A stretch of DNA of 64,000 nt from an uncultured Clostridia bacterium (GTDB lineage Bacteria > Bacillota > Clostridia > Christensenellales > Aristaeellaceae), in contig CANOHT010000010.1 in NCBI GenBank assembly GCA_947565865.1, positions 14,935-78,934 on the forward strand. The letters are read 5' to 3'. Under the pieces are notes generated by a model that ran no database searches, was not told where the DNA came from, and was given only the letters and a program-made list of their open reading frames with translations. Positions 31,845 to 40,926 of the stretch are shown piece by piece; the stretch's first letter is position 1; each line of letters begins with the position of its first letter. Made by a program: the position numbers and the translations under genes.

Positions 31845-32671
31845 GAAAGTGCATTGATTTTGATACCCGGTTTGCGGACTATACCTCCAAGTGGATGACA
31901 GAGCATGGCAAGGAGTACCGCAACTTCGACGCGATGGAGGCGGATATGCCGCGGGTCTACATGACCTTCCTGAACACCCCGGCACGCTGGCTGGACGGCG
32001 TGACCCCTGGGGCCTATTTCTCGCAGTTTGAGGACGCCAAGGATCTGGTGGACTGGATGTCGGACTATGTGCGCCAGGGCGTGCCGGTGCCCGACCTCCT
32101 GCTGGATCAGATTCAGGCAGTGGGTAAGCCCTGCGAAAAGCGTCTGGTGGCGCTGCTGAAGGACGAGGGGGCGCCCGAGGAGGCCAAAATGACCGCCATC
32201 GGCCTGCTGCGGGAAATGGAATCCACCCAGCCGAAGATGCTCTATATCGAGTGGCAGCTTCAGCGTGCCCAGAAGGACGAGATGTGCGACAATGCCATGG
32301 AGTCCCTTCAGGCGATGGGCAGCGTGGTGGTTCAGCCTCTGCTGGAGGCGCTGCCCCGCGCCAACCAGGCCGGTCAGGAGGCCATGCTGGACGTGCTGGC
32401 GAATTATCCGGGCAATGAGCAGGTTTTTCAGCTTGCCCTTCGTTTATTTCATGAGAATGAATCCAGGCGGGCGCTGTTTGCCAGTTACCTGGGCAAGCTG
32501 GGGGACGACCGTGCCCTGCCGGCGCTCATTGCCGCCGCCCAGGATGACCGTACCGGCTATGTGGACTTCATCGAGCTGCGCAACGCCATCGAAATGCTGG
32601 GCGGCGTGGCTCCGGAACGGGAGTTTGACAGCGACCCGGATTACGAGGCGCTTTTCGGCGTTGACCGATGA
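31841..32671 (+). CDS. HEAT-repeat-like protein of unknown function
   Basis: 276 residues beginning MRKCIDFDTRFADYTSKW. The middle and C-terminal parts are helical repeats with HEAT/PBS-lyase character: KRLVALLKDEGAPEEAKMTA, VVVQPLLEALPRANQ, GDDRALPALIAAAQDD. No membrane segment. The N-terminal 90 residues are not recognised. It starts inside the end of the TPR gene, suggesting a shared function. Confidence 0.7.
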   Translation: MRKCIDFDTRFADYTSKWMTEHGKEYRNFDAMEADMPRVYMTFLNTPARWLDGVTPGAYFSQFEDAKDLVDWMSDYVRQGVPVPDLLLDQIQAVGKPCEKRLVALLKDEGAPEEAKMTAIGLLREMESTQPKMLYIEWQLQRAQKDEMCDNAMESLQAMGSVVVQPLLEALPRANQAGQEAMLDVLANYPGNEQVFQLALRLFHENESRRALFASYLGKLGDDRALPALIAAAQDDRTGYVDFIELRNAIEMLGGVAPEREFDSDPDYEALFGVDR

Positions 32672-32754
32672 GCAAAGGCCGCGGACGGCCGGGAGGCCCA
32701 TAACGCGCGAAAGATTGGCCGCGTGAAGGCGCGGCGGCGACAGGAGGTGCGGAC

Positions 32755-34686
32755 ATGCTGTGTCCTCACTGCGGCAGCTATGCCGGAGAAAACGATATCC
32801 TTTGTCCCGGCTGCGGCGCGCTGCTGGACAAAGGCAAGCAGCTGGGGGAGGGCGGTGTGCGCAGCATCCGTCAGGGCCGGAAGGGCAGCAAAGCCACGGT
32901 TCAGGATACCCGCCCCGCCGCTGGCAAGCGGGGTGCGTCGCGGATTTACGTTGACCCTGCCGTGGGGCAGAATACCCGCGAAATTCCTATGTATGGCGAT
33001 GGCGTGGCCTATCAGGCCCCCAGTCAGCCTTCGGAGGCGACCTTTGATCGTCCCCGGCGCATGGTGTACAGCGAAACGGCCCGGGAACAGACGGTGAACG
33101 TCCGAGCGCCTCGGCGCAGGCTGCACCATGTCACCAAGCATATGGTCAATTGGAGCCATGTGATGATCGCCGCGTCGGTGGCGGTGGTTCTGCTGGGCAT
33201 CGGCGGGTTCCTCTATCTGCGCAATACCCACGACGGTCAGAAAATAATGGTGCGGCTGGGTCAGGCGTCCACGGCGGCAGCCAGGTGGCAGGTGGGTGAG
33301 GAAGCGCTGGATACCGGCGCCATTGACCAGGCCATCACGCTGTTTGAGCAGGCCAGGGAGCAGGAGGGCCAGGAAAGCGTGGATGTGGACAACCTGCTGC
33401 TCTTGGGTTCCGCCTATGAAGCGGCGGGCCGTGTAGCGGAAGCCGAAGCCCTCTATACGGATATTTACACCAACATTACCCCTAGCGCGCCGGATGCCTA
33501 CCGGGCGGTCATCCGCATCATGCTGGCGGATGGCAGGCGTCCCCAGGCGGCGGAGCTGATGAGCCTGGCCTACGAAAAGACCGGCCTGGCCACCTTCCGC
33601 AATCAGCGTACCGAGCTGCTGCCCATCGCGCCGGTATCGGATCTGATGGCCGGCTATTATGAGCAGAAGAAAACCGTTACACTGTCCTCGCCCCAGGGGT
33701 ATGATATTTATTACATCATCAATTCGCCGGACGGTGTGCTGCCGCAGGACGGCGAGCGGTATACAGAGCCCCTCTTCCTGGACGAGGGTACTTGGGAGCT
33801 TCGGGCGGTATGCGTCAGCGGCGATCTGGTGAGCGACCAGCTGGCAGTGACGTACAGCGTGTACATGCCGTCTCCCTTGGCGCCGCGTTCAAGCCTGGCG
33901 CCGGGTACCTATAAGCAGCGCCAGCGCATTTGGATCAAACCCGGCAAGCTCAGCGATGAAGCTGCCGCCAAGTCCACTCGAACCGCGCCGGAGACAGAGG
34001 AAGAAAAGGACCTTACCTTTTATTACACCATCGACGGTTCTCAGCCCGACGCGGACAGCCCGGTTTACACCGGCGAGCCCTTCTACCTGCCGTCAGGCAG
34101 CGTTAAGCTGCGCATCATTGCCGTCAATGGTTACGGCAAGCCCAGCAATACGACGGAGGTTTCCTACAAGATTGGCGCGGGCAAGAATCCAGGCAAGGCC
34201 TATTCAGTCACGGAGGATGCCGTCAACGGCCTGACGCTGAATATAACCACCCGAGAGGAGTTCCAGAACGTTTACGGCCAGGGCGACGGCGTGGAGGAAG
34301 TCTACCTTCAGGGCTATGCTGAGGCCTGCCAAAAGTACAGCTATCCCTGGGGCTATGCCGTGATGGGGAAGATTCACACCGGCTGGGTGCTGGCGGAGCT
34401 GTGCTTCACGGACACGACCTTCAAGGCTCCTCGTTCCACAGGCATCGGCAGCTCGGAGGAGAGCATCGTCAACGCCTTCCGCGATATGGGGCAGCTGGAA
34501 AGTCCCTCCGGCAATCGCGGCCTGTATGAGTATGAAAAAGGCAAGGGCAAGATCTACGTCCAGGAGGACGGCGGCAAGCTGATCCGCTACACGGCGGAGA
34601 CAGCGGACGGCCATATCTGGCAGCTGGATTATCGGCTGAACAGCGCGGGCGTCGCGGTATCCATCGATATGCTGTATATCCCGTAA
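32755..34686 (+). CDS. Zinc-ribbon membrane protein with extracytoplasmic domains
   Basis: 643 residues. Residues 1-22 form a zinc ribbon (CPHCGSYAGENDILCPGCG). A basic linker leads to one membrane span at about 134-155. The outside part has two helical repeat segments (AITLFEQAREQEGQESV, GRVAEAEALYTDIYTN) and then two chitobiase C-terminal-like beta domains (FYYTIDGSQPDADSPVYTGE). The layout resembles the protein at 41795-43582. Function unknown; it may be anchored to carry sensor or wall-binding domains. Confidence 0.72.
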   Translation: MLCPHCGSYAGENDILCPGCGALLDKGKQLGEGGVRSIRQGRKGSKATVQDTRPAAGKRGASRIYVDPAVGQNTREIPMYGDGVAYQAPSQPSEATFDRPRRMVYSETAREQTVNVRAPRRRLHHVTKHMVNWSHVMIAASVAVVLLGIGGFLYLRNTHDGQKIMVRLGQASTAAARWQVGEEALDTGAIDQAITLFEQAREQEGQESVDVDNLLLLGSAYEAAGRVAEAEALYTDIYTNITPSAPDAYRAVIRIMLADGRRPQAAELMSLAYEKTGLATFRNQRTELLPIAPVSDLMAGYYEQKKTVTLSSPQGYDIYYIINSPDGVLPQDGERYTEPLFLDEGTWELRAVCVSGDLVSDQLAVTYSVYMPSPLAPRSSLAPGTYKQRQRIWIKPGKLSDEAAAKSTRTAPETEEEKDLTFYYTIDGSQPDADSPVYTGEPFYLPSGSVKLRIIAVNGYGKPSNTTEVSYKIGAGKNPGKAYSVTEDAVNGLTLNITTREEFQNVYGQGDGVEEVYLQGYAEACQKYSYPWGYAVMGKIHTGWVLAELCFTDTTFKAPRSTGIGSSEESIVNAFRDMGQLESPSGNRGLYEYEKGKGKIYVQEDGGKLIRYTAETADGHIWQLDYRLNSAGVAVSIDMLYIP

Positions 34687-34690
34687 AATC

Positions 34691-34731
34691 AAAGCGCGGC
34701 ACAGGGCGGAAATGCCCGAGGCCGCGCTTTT
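34691..34731 (+). terminator. Terminator upstream of spo0A
   Basis: AAAGCGCGGC...GCCGCGCTTTT with an inner GGGC/GCCC pair; it separates the zinc-ribbon gene from spo0A control sequences. Confidence 0.85.
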
Positions 34732-34754
34732 GATGTAGGTTGACCATACGGATG

Positions 34755-34856
34755 TGTCGAATTCTATCGGAAGCCTTCGACAACCCGTAGCCTTCTCTGT
34801 CGAATTCTGAGTAGTTGTCGCGGATTTCTCCACAAGTCCCAAATGTTTGCTATAAT
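34755..34856 (+). promoter_or_regulatory. spo0A promoter region with Spo0A-binding boxes
   Basis: The 0A-box core TGTCGAA occurs at 34755-34761 and 34798-34804 and, inverted, as TTCGACA at 34776-34782. A partial TTGTCGCG is at 34815-34822. An extended -10, TTTGCTATAAT, lies at 34846-34856. Spo0A probably controls its own gene. Confidence 0.75.
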
Positions 34857-34952
34857 GTACCCATATCGGCCGCCGTCTTCCGCCGAAAAGCGGGAAGGGC
34901 GGCAGAACGCGGCTGTATCAGGCGGCGAAATATGGAAAGGAGCAAGGGACAC

Positions 34953-35729
34953 ATGGAGGATATCAAGGTGATGCTGGTGGAGGACAATGGCGAATTGCGC
35001 CGCGGCATCAAGGCGTATCTGGATCGGCAGGAGGGTGTTAAGGTAGTAGCCGAGTGCATCAACGGCCTGGAAGCCCTGGAGGCGATGGGGAAGCATTCGC
35101 CGGATGTGGTGGTTACGGACATCATTATGCCGCAAATGGACGGGTACAGCTTCCTGGAGGAAGTGCGGCGCCAGCAGCCGGAGCGCATGCCGAGGGTTAT
35201 CGTGACCTCCGCCCTGGGCCGGGATGATTTTATTACCCGTGCGGTGGAGCTGGGCGCGCAGTATTACATGATTAAGCCCTTTGAAACGGCGGTTCTGTGC
35301 AGCCGAATCAAGGAGATTTCCGGCCGCGGCCTGCCGATGGCGGGGCCCGTGCGGATGACGGCGGCAAGCCAGGTGGTCAGCCTGGACGAGAAGCTGGCCG
35401 GGCTTTTCCTCACCATCGGTATTCCGGCGCATATCAAGGGTTATCAATTCCTGCGGGAAGCCGTGAAGATGGTGGTGGAAAACCCGGACGTTATCAACCG
35501 CATCACCAAGGAGCTGTATCCCGGCATCGGGCGGCGCTTCAATACCACGGCCAGCAAGGTGGAACGGGCCATCCGTCACGCGATCGAGGTGGCGTGGAGC
35601 CGCGGCCGGATTGACACGCTGAACAAGGCCTTTGGCTGTCAGGTGGCCCTGCGGGAGGATAAGCCCACCAATGGCGAGTTTATTGCCATGATAGCCGATA
35701 AGCTGGCGTTGGAGCAGCGCAGCGCGTGA
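34953..35729 (+). CDS. spo0A: Sporulation master regulator Spo0A
   Basis: 258 residues. The receiver domain holds VMLVEDNGEL (acidic pocket), DVVVTDIIMPQMDGY (phosphorylated aspartate) and MIKPF (conserved lysine). The C-terminal DNA-binding domain is typical of Spo0A: GIPAHIKGYQFLREA, NTTASKVERAIRHAIEVAWS and KPTNGEFIAMIADKL. The ATG at 34953 has GGAG upstream; earlier in-frame starts do not. Upstream 0A boxes suggest autoregulation. It controls entry into sporulation, agreeing with spoIIIA, spoVM and SASP genes in the window. Confidence 0.98.
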   Translation: MEDIKVMLVEDNGELRRGIKAYLDRQEGVKVVAECINGLEALEAMGKHSPDVVVTDIIMPQMDGYSFLEEVRRQQPERMPRVIVTSALGRDDFITRAVELGAQYYMIKPFETAVLCSRIKEISGRGLPMAGPVRMTAASQVVSLDEKLAGLFLTIGIPAHIKGYQFLREAVKMVVENPDVINRITKELYPGIGRRFNTTASKVERAIRHAIEVAWSRGRIDTLNKAFGCQVALREDKPTNGEFIAMIADKLALEQRSA

Positions 35730-35766
35730 GGTGACAGCAGCCGCGGTCGTGGCCGGCATAGCGGAT

Positions 35767-35803
35767 GGAGACGGCATGGCCTGTGTGCTGCGCCGTCTCC
35801 TTT
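35767..35803 (+). terminator. Terminator after spo0A
   Basis: GGAGACGGC...GCCGTCTCC followed by TTT; lies 38 bases after the spo0A stop. Confidence 0.75.
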
Positions 35804-35983
35804 GCGTTCATGGGGGCTGGGGCGGCTGGCGTTATCATGAAAACAAAAGCGGCAGGTGTCACCTTGCCGCCGGATTCGAGCGCTATCAGGATGCGTTTGT
35901 CGATTATTTCAGGCGTCTGATTGGCGGAGGATCACATCAGCGGGCGTCGAGCAGAACCGCACGAAGCCGTTTCCCTTGTCCGC

Positions 35984-36841
35984 TTATCGGCGTCCCGTCG
36001 CCCGCACCCCGGGCACATCCTCGCCAAAGACCAGCGCGCGGACGGCGGCAGCCACGCCGTCCTCATCGTTGCGAAGCGTAACGTAATTGGCGGCGGCCAG
36101 AGCTGCCGGCGCGGCGTTGCCCATGGCGACGCCATAGCCCGCGGCGGCAAGCATGGATACATCGTTGGCATTGTCTCCCAGGGCCATCACCTGTGCCATG
36201 GGAATGGCAAGCTCCCCGACCAGGGCCGTCAGGGCCGCGCCCTTGGTTGCGCCGGGGGCGTTGATTTCCAGGTTGTCGAACCAGCTGGAGGTTACCTCCA
36301 GGGCCGGGCATTCGCGGGCGAGTCCGTTGCGAAGGGGAAGCAGCAGGGAAGGATCTGCGCTGGCAGTTACAACGTACTTGCTGACACGGGGCATCAGCGC
36401 TTCCACCGCCTCGCTTCCCTTGCGGATGACGGTGCGCCCGCCCGGCCTGTCCATGAAGGTGCCCCAGCCTTTGCGACTGTCCGGGGGCTGACAGAGGGCC
36501 AGCTGATGGCCGCTGAAGACCGCGTAGGGGAGATCGAGCGCCGTCAGCATGGCGCGAACCCGGCGAGCGTCGCCTTCGTCCATGTAGTGGCTGCGGAGGA
36601 CAGGGCCCAGGGGTTCGTGAAGCGTTACGCCGCCGTTGAGGGCCAGGATGTGCATGGGCAGCCCAGCGTCCAGGGCGAAGAAGCCTGCGTCATCCGGAGA
36701 ACGGCCCGAGGCCAAGACCAAATGAACGCCCTGGTCATGGGCGCGGCGCAGGGCTTCGGCGTTGGCAGGGGGGATGGCGCGGGGCGCGGGGCCCAGCAGG
36801 GTGCCGTCCATGTCCATGGCAATCAAACGAATGGGCCTCAT
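35984..36841 (-). CDS. Cof-type HAD phosphatase
   Basis: 285 residues from MRPIRLIAMDMDGTLL (GGAGG five bases before; the longer frame start at 36856 is less likely). Motif I MDMDGTL, a motif II threonine/serine in HLVLASGRSPDD, a lysine in ATKGAALTAL, and motif IV VMALGDNANDVSML place it in the Cof/YbjI sugar-phosphate phosphatase group. The substrate is not evident. Leftward operon with the RluA-like gene. Confidence 0.92.
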   Translation of the reverse strand: MRPIRLIAMDMDGTLLGPAPRAIPPANAEALRRAHDQGVHLVLASGRSPDDAGFFALDAGLPMHILALNGGVTLHEPLGPVLRSHYMDEGDARRVRAMLTALDLPYAVFSGHQLALCQPPDSRKGWGTFMDRPGGRTVIRKGSEAVEALMPRVSKYVVTASADPSLLLPLRNGLARECPALEVTSSWFDNLEINAPGATKGAALTALVGELAIPMAQVMALGDNANDVSMLAAAGYGVAMGNAAPAALAAANYVTLRNDEDGVAAAVRALVFGEDVPGVRATGRR

Positions 36842-36863
36842 AGGTACCTCCGTCATGATGGCT

Positions 36864-37733
36864 TCAGAAGGGGCAGGGGATGGTGAAGGTCTGTCCGTCC
36901 AGGTGGGGGAGGCGGCCGCCGGTATCCACAGTCAGGGAAGCGGAGCAGAGCATCAGCTTGCCCTGAACCTTCTGGGCACGGTTGAAGGCGCGGTCGCCGT
37001 ATACGTCGTCCCCCAGGAGCGGATGACCCAGTGCGGCCATGTGGGCGCGGATTTGATGGGTGCGCCCGGTGACAAGATGCACCCGCAGCCTGCTCACGGG
37101 GCCGGCTTCCATTGTCTCGTAAGCGGTGATGATGGGTTTGGCGCCCGGAGCGTCATGATCCAGCACGGTGACCCGGGCAGCCCGGGCGTCCTTGACGAGC
37201 CATGCCTTGCAGGTGGCGACGGCGGGCTTCATCATGCCCCGCACCAGGCAGATATACCGTTTGTCCATGGTGCGCTCACGGAAGGCCCGCGTCAGTATTT
37301 CCTCCGCACGGGCGTTTTTGGCCAGCAGACACAGGCCGCATGTCTGGTTGTCCAGACGATGGCAGGGGCGAGGCGGCTCGGCGGACGGGTTGCTCTGGCA
37401 AAGATACCGAAGACAAAGATCTGTCAGGCAGGGGCCGCCGCGCTCGTCTGCTTCCACGCAAACGCCTGCCCGCTTGTTCACCAGCAGCACGTCCCCGTCC
37501 TCATAGACAACTTCCACCGGCGAGGAGGACTGCTCCATGGCATACAGCTGCACCAATTGTCCGGCGCTCCCACGGACGTCCGGTCGGACGCGCTTGCCGT
37601 CGAGCTTCACATCACGGCGGCGAAAGCTATCGCGGAGGACGCTGGCGGGCACTTCCGGCAAAAAACGGCGGAGGCAGACGTCGATGCGCTGGCCCTCCGC
37701 AGAAGAATCAAGACGAAATTCATACAATGCCAT
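36864..37733 (-). CDS. Pseudouridine synthase, RluA family
   Basis: 289 residues: an S4-like N-terminus (RIDVCLRRFLPEVPASVLRD) and the RluA catalytic motif HRLDNQTCGLCLLAKN, with the catalytic aspartate in HRLD. The C-terminal part has GRTHQIRAHMAALGHPLLGD, also conserved. It modifies rRNA or tRNA uridines; the exact site is not clear. A 22-bp gap separates it from the phosphatase gene and two bases from the next gene. Confidence 0.95.
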   Translation of the reverse strand: MALYEFRLDSSAEGQRIDVCLRRFLPEVPASVLRDSFRRRDVKLDGKRVRPDVRGSAGQLVQLYAMEQSSSPVEVVYEDGDVLLVNKRAGVCVEADERGGPCLTDLCLRYLCQSNPSAEPPRPCHRLDNQTCGLCLLAKNARAEEILTRAFRERTMDKRYICLVRGMMKPAVATCKAWLVKDARAARVTVLDHDAPGAKPIITAYETMEAGPVSRLRVHLVTGRTHQIRAHMAALGHPLLGDDVYGDRAFNRAQKVQGKLMLCSASLTVDTGGRLPHLDGQTFTIPCPF

Positions 37734-37735
37734 GC

Positions 37736-38782
37736 TTATTGTACCATGGCCACGCTCATGAACCCCCAGCGCGGCGTTTGCTGATAGAGCTGCCGCACAC
37801 CTTCCAGCATGTCCCGGGTGGGTTGGACGGTCAGCAGCGAGGAAAGAACTTCATTCATTTCTTTCAGGGAAACGCCCTGCTTGGCCAGCATCCGCAAATC
37901 CTCCACGGCTTCACCCTCGGTGATTTCGGGCCGGACAGCGCCCTGAAGCAGGCCGAACATACGCTCAAACAGCGGACGCTCCTCTGGAAAAAGGCCGGCC
38001 ATCGCGCCCATGAGCATATCCTCATCCATATCAAAGGGAATCTCGGCGTTCCCGCTGAAGCGCCGCAGCATCCGTTCCGGCTCCGCCAGTCCCGGATGCA
38101 GCAGCAGCATATCTCCCTTGCGGTCGTAGGTGTAATCGTAGGCGCAGCGCAGGTAACGCATCGCCAGGGCGGTTTCGCCTTGGGCGTAGGTGCCGTGAAG
38201 CACCTCGTCCATGATATGGGAAAGCGGCTCCTGGTAGTGCAATAGGCCGCCGATGTACAAAAGGGCCCGGATGGTGGCGTCAAACCGATGCAGCCGATCG
38301 CGGATTTCCTCGTGAGCCTTGCTTGTGGTGATGAGCGTCAGCGGGGTCAGCAGCGCCTGGGGCAGGTGGACAAAAACTCTGTTATCATCCTGGGTAATAT
38401 GGCACCACAGCCGCCGCGCCAGAGATTCCGCCGCACCGGTTTCCTCCCAGTCCATCAGCTCGCAGTGGCCCTCCAGCACAATCAGCCGTTCCAGCAGCAT
38501 ATGCTCCTCAATGGTCAGCAGCGCGGCCTGCGCGGGCAGCGCCGCCAGCACCTGGCCGCGCAGGGACTGCACCGTATGCAGCACAGCGGCGGCGGGTTTC
38601 TCCTGGGCGGCATAGGACAGGGTGTATAGCTGTTCAACATGAGCGTCATCGCAGCCATCGAACAGGCCGAAGTCGGGCAGGCTGGCCAGGCGGTTCTCGC
38701 AGGCTTCCAGCTGCCGCTCGCGCAGGACGCTCATGGTTTTGTCAGCCCAGGTCAGGGGTTGGATGTTGCATTCACGCAGCAT
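37736..38782 (-). CDS. Protein of unknown function, DUF6179-like
   Basis: 348 residues, mostly helical, starting MLRECNIQPLTWADKTM. Similar helix-rich proteins with a middle motif like HRFDATIRALLYIGGL occur in sporulating Clostridia, but the identification as DUF6179 is tentative. It has no signal or membrane segment. Stop and start of this and the RluA gene are two bases apart, so they are cotranscribed. Confidence 0.6.
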   Translation of the reverse strand: MLRECNIQPLTWADKTMSVLRERQLEACENRLASLPDFGLFDGCDDAHVEQLYTLSYAAQEKPAAAVLHTVQSLRGQVLAALPAQAALLTIEEHMLLERLIVLEGHCELMDWEETGAAESLARRLWCHITQDDNRVFVHLPQALLTPLTLITTSKAHEEIRDRLHRFDATIRALLYIGGLLHYQEPLSHIMDEVLHGTYAQGETALAMRYLRCAYDYTYDRKGDMLLLHPGLAEPERMLRRFSGNAEIPFDMDEDMLMGAMAGLFPEERPLFERMFGLLQGAVRPEITEGEAVEDLRMLAKQGVSLKEMNEVLSSLLTVQPTRDMLEGVRQLYQQTPRWGFMSVAMVQ

Positions 38783-38871
38783 GAATCCTCCTCACCCGCA
38801 TGACGGAGTGTTAGCGGGCTTGAATGGCATGGAGGAAGGCCACGGCCTCCCGTTCATGCCGTAATGATGGG

Positions 38872-39936
38872 TCACAGGGGCATGATCCAATGATGGCTGT
38901 CCGGCAGCTTGCCCCACTGAATGCCGGTCAGGGTATCGTACAGTTTTTGGGCGACGGGGCCGATTTCACCGCCGTTGAGGGTGATCGTCTCATCCTTCCA
39001 GCACAGATGGCCCACCGGGGAGATCACCGCCGCGGTGCCGGTGCCGAAAGCCTCGGTAAGCCGTCCGGCCTTGGCGTCGGCAAAAATGTCCGCAATGGCC
39101 AGGCGCTCCTCACACACCTCATAGCCCAGCTGGCGGGCCACGGTGATGATGGAATCCCGGGTAATGCCCGGCAGGATGGAGCCGTTCAGCTTGGGCGTGA
39201 CGATCCTGTCGCCGTAGGCGAACATGATGTTCATGGAGCCGACTTCCTCCACATACTTCTGCTCCACGCCGTCCAGCCACAGCACCTGGGCGTAGCCCTT
39301 CTTCGCGGCAACCTCACCGGCCAGGATGGAGGCGGCATAATTGCCCGCGCATTTGGTGAAGCCCACGCCGCCGCGTACAGCACGGACGTAGGAATCCTCC
39401 ACATAAATGCCCACCGGCTTGAGGCCCTCGGCATAATAAGCCCCCACCGGGGAGAGGATGATGAAGAACAGATAGTGGTGCGCAGCATGGACGCCCAGCT
39501 GCGGGTCCAGGGCGATCATCGTGGGGCGAATGTACAGGCTGGTGCCGTCCTGATGCGGCACCCAATCCTTCTCCACGTTCATCAGCGCCTTCAGCCCCTC
39601 CAGGGCGGCGGCCTCGTCCAGCGCGGGCATCCCCATGCGCTGAGCGGAACGGGTCATGCGGGCAAAGTTGCTTTCGGGGCGGAAGAGCTGCAATCCGCCG
39701 TCGGCACGGCGATAGCACTTCATTCCCTCGAAGATGGCCTGACCGTAATGCAGCACCATAGCCGCCGGACTCATGCTGAAGTCCGCGAAGGGAACAACGC
39801 GGGCGTCCTTCCAGCCCTCGCCCTCCACATAGTCCATCAGGAACATGTGATCCGTAAAGATCGAGCCAAAGCCCAGCTTGCTCTCGTCCTGGGGCTTGTG
39901 CTTCAATGTGTCTGCCAACGTGATCCGAATCTCCAT
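38872..39936 (-). CDS. ilvE: Branched-chain amino acid aminotransferase
   Basis: 354 residues of the class IV PLP aminotransferase fold, BCAT group II. Visible: HYGQAIFEGMKCYRRADG, with substrate-site residues of the family, FTKCAGNYAASILA, and YAQVLWLDGVEQKYVEEVGSMN, which includes the PLP-lysine region (EQKYVEE). It interconverts branched-chain amino acids and their oxo acids. A strong promoter (40008-40035) is 70 bp upstream. Confidence 0.96.
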   Translation of the reverse strand: MEIRITLADTLKHKPQDESKLGFGSIFTDHMFLMDYVEGEGWKDARVVPFADFSMSPAAMVLHYGQAIFEGMKCYRRADGGLQLFRPESNFARMTRSAQRMGMPALDEAAALEGLKALMNVEKDWVPHQDGTSLYIRPTMIALDPQLGVHAAHHYLFFIILSPVGAYYAEGLKPVGIYVEDSYVRAVRGGVGFTKCAGNYAASILAGEVAAKKGYAQVLWLDGVEQKYVEEVGSMNIMFAYGDRIVTPKLNGSILPGITRDSIITVARQLGYEVCEERLAIADIFADAKAGRLTEAFGTGTAAVISPVGHLCWKDETITLNGGEIGPVAQKLYDTLTGIQWGKLPDSHHWIMPL

Positions 39937-40007
39937 GGCGATGCCTCCGCTTCTCCTTCTGTCGGTGCTGCCAACAGCGCCGCGAACTTCATCCGTGCTA
40001 TTCTTCT

Positions 40008-40035
40008 ATTATACTGTCATCGCGGTGTATGTCAA
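40008..40035 (-). promoter_or_regulatory. Promoter of ilvE
   Basis: Minus strand TTGACA (40030-40035), 16 bases, TATAAT (40008-40013). Confidence 0.85.
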
Positions 40036-40103
40036 GGGCAACAGCCGGAAATGGCAGCGGGAATGTGTTGTATTTGCGCTGTATTTTGGCAGCCCGGACG
40101 CAA

Positions 40104-40146
40104 AAAAATCCCGCCGGCCCATGGGGTTAGGCCGACGGGAAAAAGG
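40104..40146 (-). terminator. Terminator between the DUF3298-like gene and ilvE
   Basis: TCCCGCCGGCC...GGCCGACGGGA with A/T runs on both sides; it ends the leftward transcript of the 40161 gene. Confidence 0.7.
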
Positions 40147-40160
40147 CGTCAGGGGCAAGG

Positions 40161-40922
40161 TTACAGCTCGTCCAGCAGCTCTTCCAGGGTAAAGGGGAAG
40201 AGCAGAATGCCTTCCACAGCGGGGGCCACGGAGGCCTCCTGGAGGAAAAAGACCAGGTTGCCGTCTTCATCCATGTAGAAATCTTCCTCGGGATAGAAGC
40301 AGGCGGAGAAGGCCTCGAAGGTCAGCTCGTCATAGTAGGCCACGGCGCCCTCGGCCAGCTGCTCTTGAATCACGTCCCATACCAGGGTGCGGACAAGCTC
40401 GTCCGCCTTGGCCGTCTGCCGATCCTGCATCCAGGGATCGGATTCGTCCGCGTTCAGAATGCCCAGCAGGTAGGGCAGGCTGATGACGGAGCCCGCTTTG
40501 TCGCCATGGAGGGCGAAGGTCTGGCCGCTGAGCACAGTCGACGCCGCCGTGCCGGTCATGGTCTCCTGGCTGACCCGCACGGAGAGGTATTGGCCGTTGT
40601 TGCAGGTGACCTCGCTGGTGATGTCGGTATAGGTGCTGATGGCGGCGTCAGGCTCCAGCAGCTCAATGGCCATGGGAATGGCGAAGGCCATTGCGTCCTC
40701 TACCAGGTACTGATAGAAGCCGTTGATCTGCGCCGCTATCTCGTCCGTGCCGTTCACCTGCGGATAGGCGTACAGATAGGAGTAACGGGCTGTGGCCTCG
40801 TCCGCGCCGTCAGGATAGCGGTAGACGCCGGAGAGCGGCTCGGCCAGGGGCAGACCGGCAGGGGCCTCCGCCATGGCGGAGGGCAGCAGCAGACATAACA
40901 GCAGGCATAAAAGTTTTTTCAT
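40161..40922 (-). CDS. Secreted protein with DUF3298/RsiV-like domain
   Basis: 253 residues with a signal peptide (MKKLLCLLLCLLLPSAMA). The remaining part resembles the DUF3298 domain of RsiV-type proteins: segments YSYLYAYPQVNG, NNGQYLSVRVSQETMTGTA and, near the end, FEAFSACFYPEEDFYMDEDGN followed by a hydrophobic strand. No membrane anchor is seen, so it is probably secreted. The DUF3298 fold binds lysozyme in RsiV; here the role is unknown. Confidence 0.7.
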   Translation of the reverse strand: MKKLLCLLLCLLLPSAMAEAPAGLPLAEPLSGVYRYPDGADEATARYSYLYAYPQVNGTDEIAAQINGFYQYLVEDAMAFAIPMAIELLEPDAAISTYTDITSEVTCNNGQYLSVRVSQETMTGTAASTVLSGQTFALHGDKAGSVISLPYLLGILNADESDPWMQDRQTAKADELVRTLVWDVIQEQLAEGAVAYYDELTFEAFSACFYPEEDFYMDEDGNLVFFLQEASVAPAVEGILLFPFTLEELLDEL

Positions 40923-40926
40923 GGTT

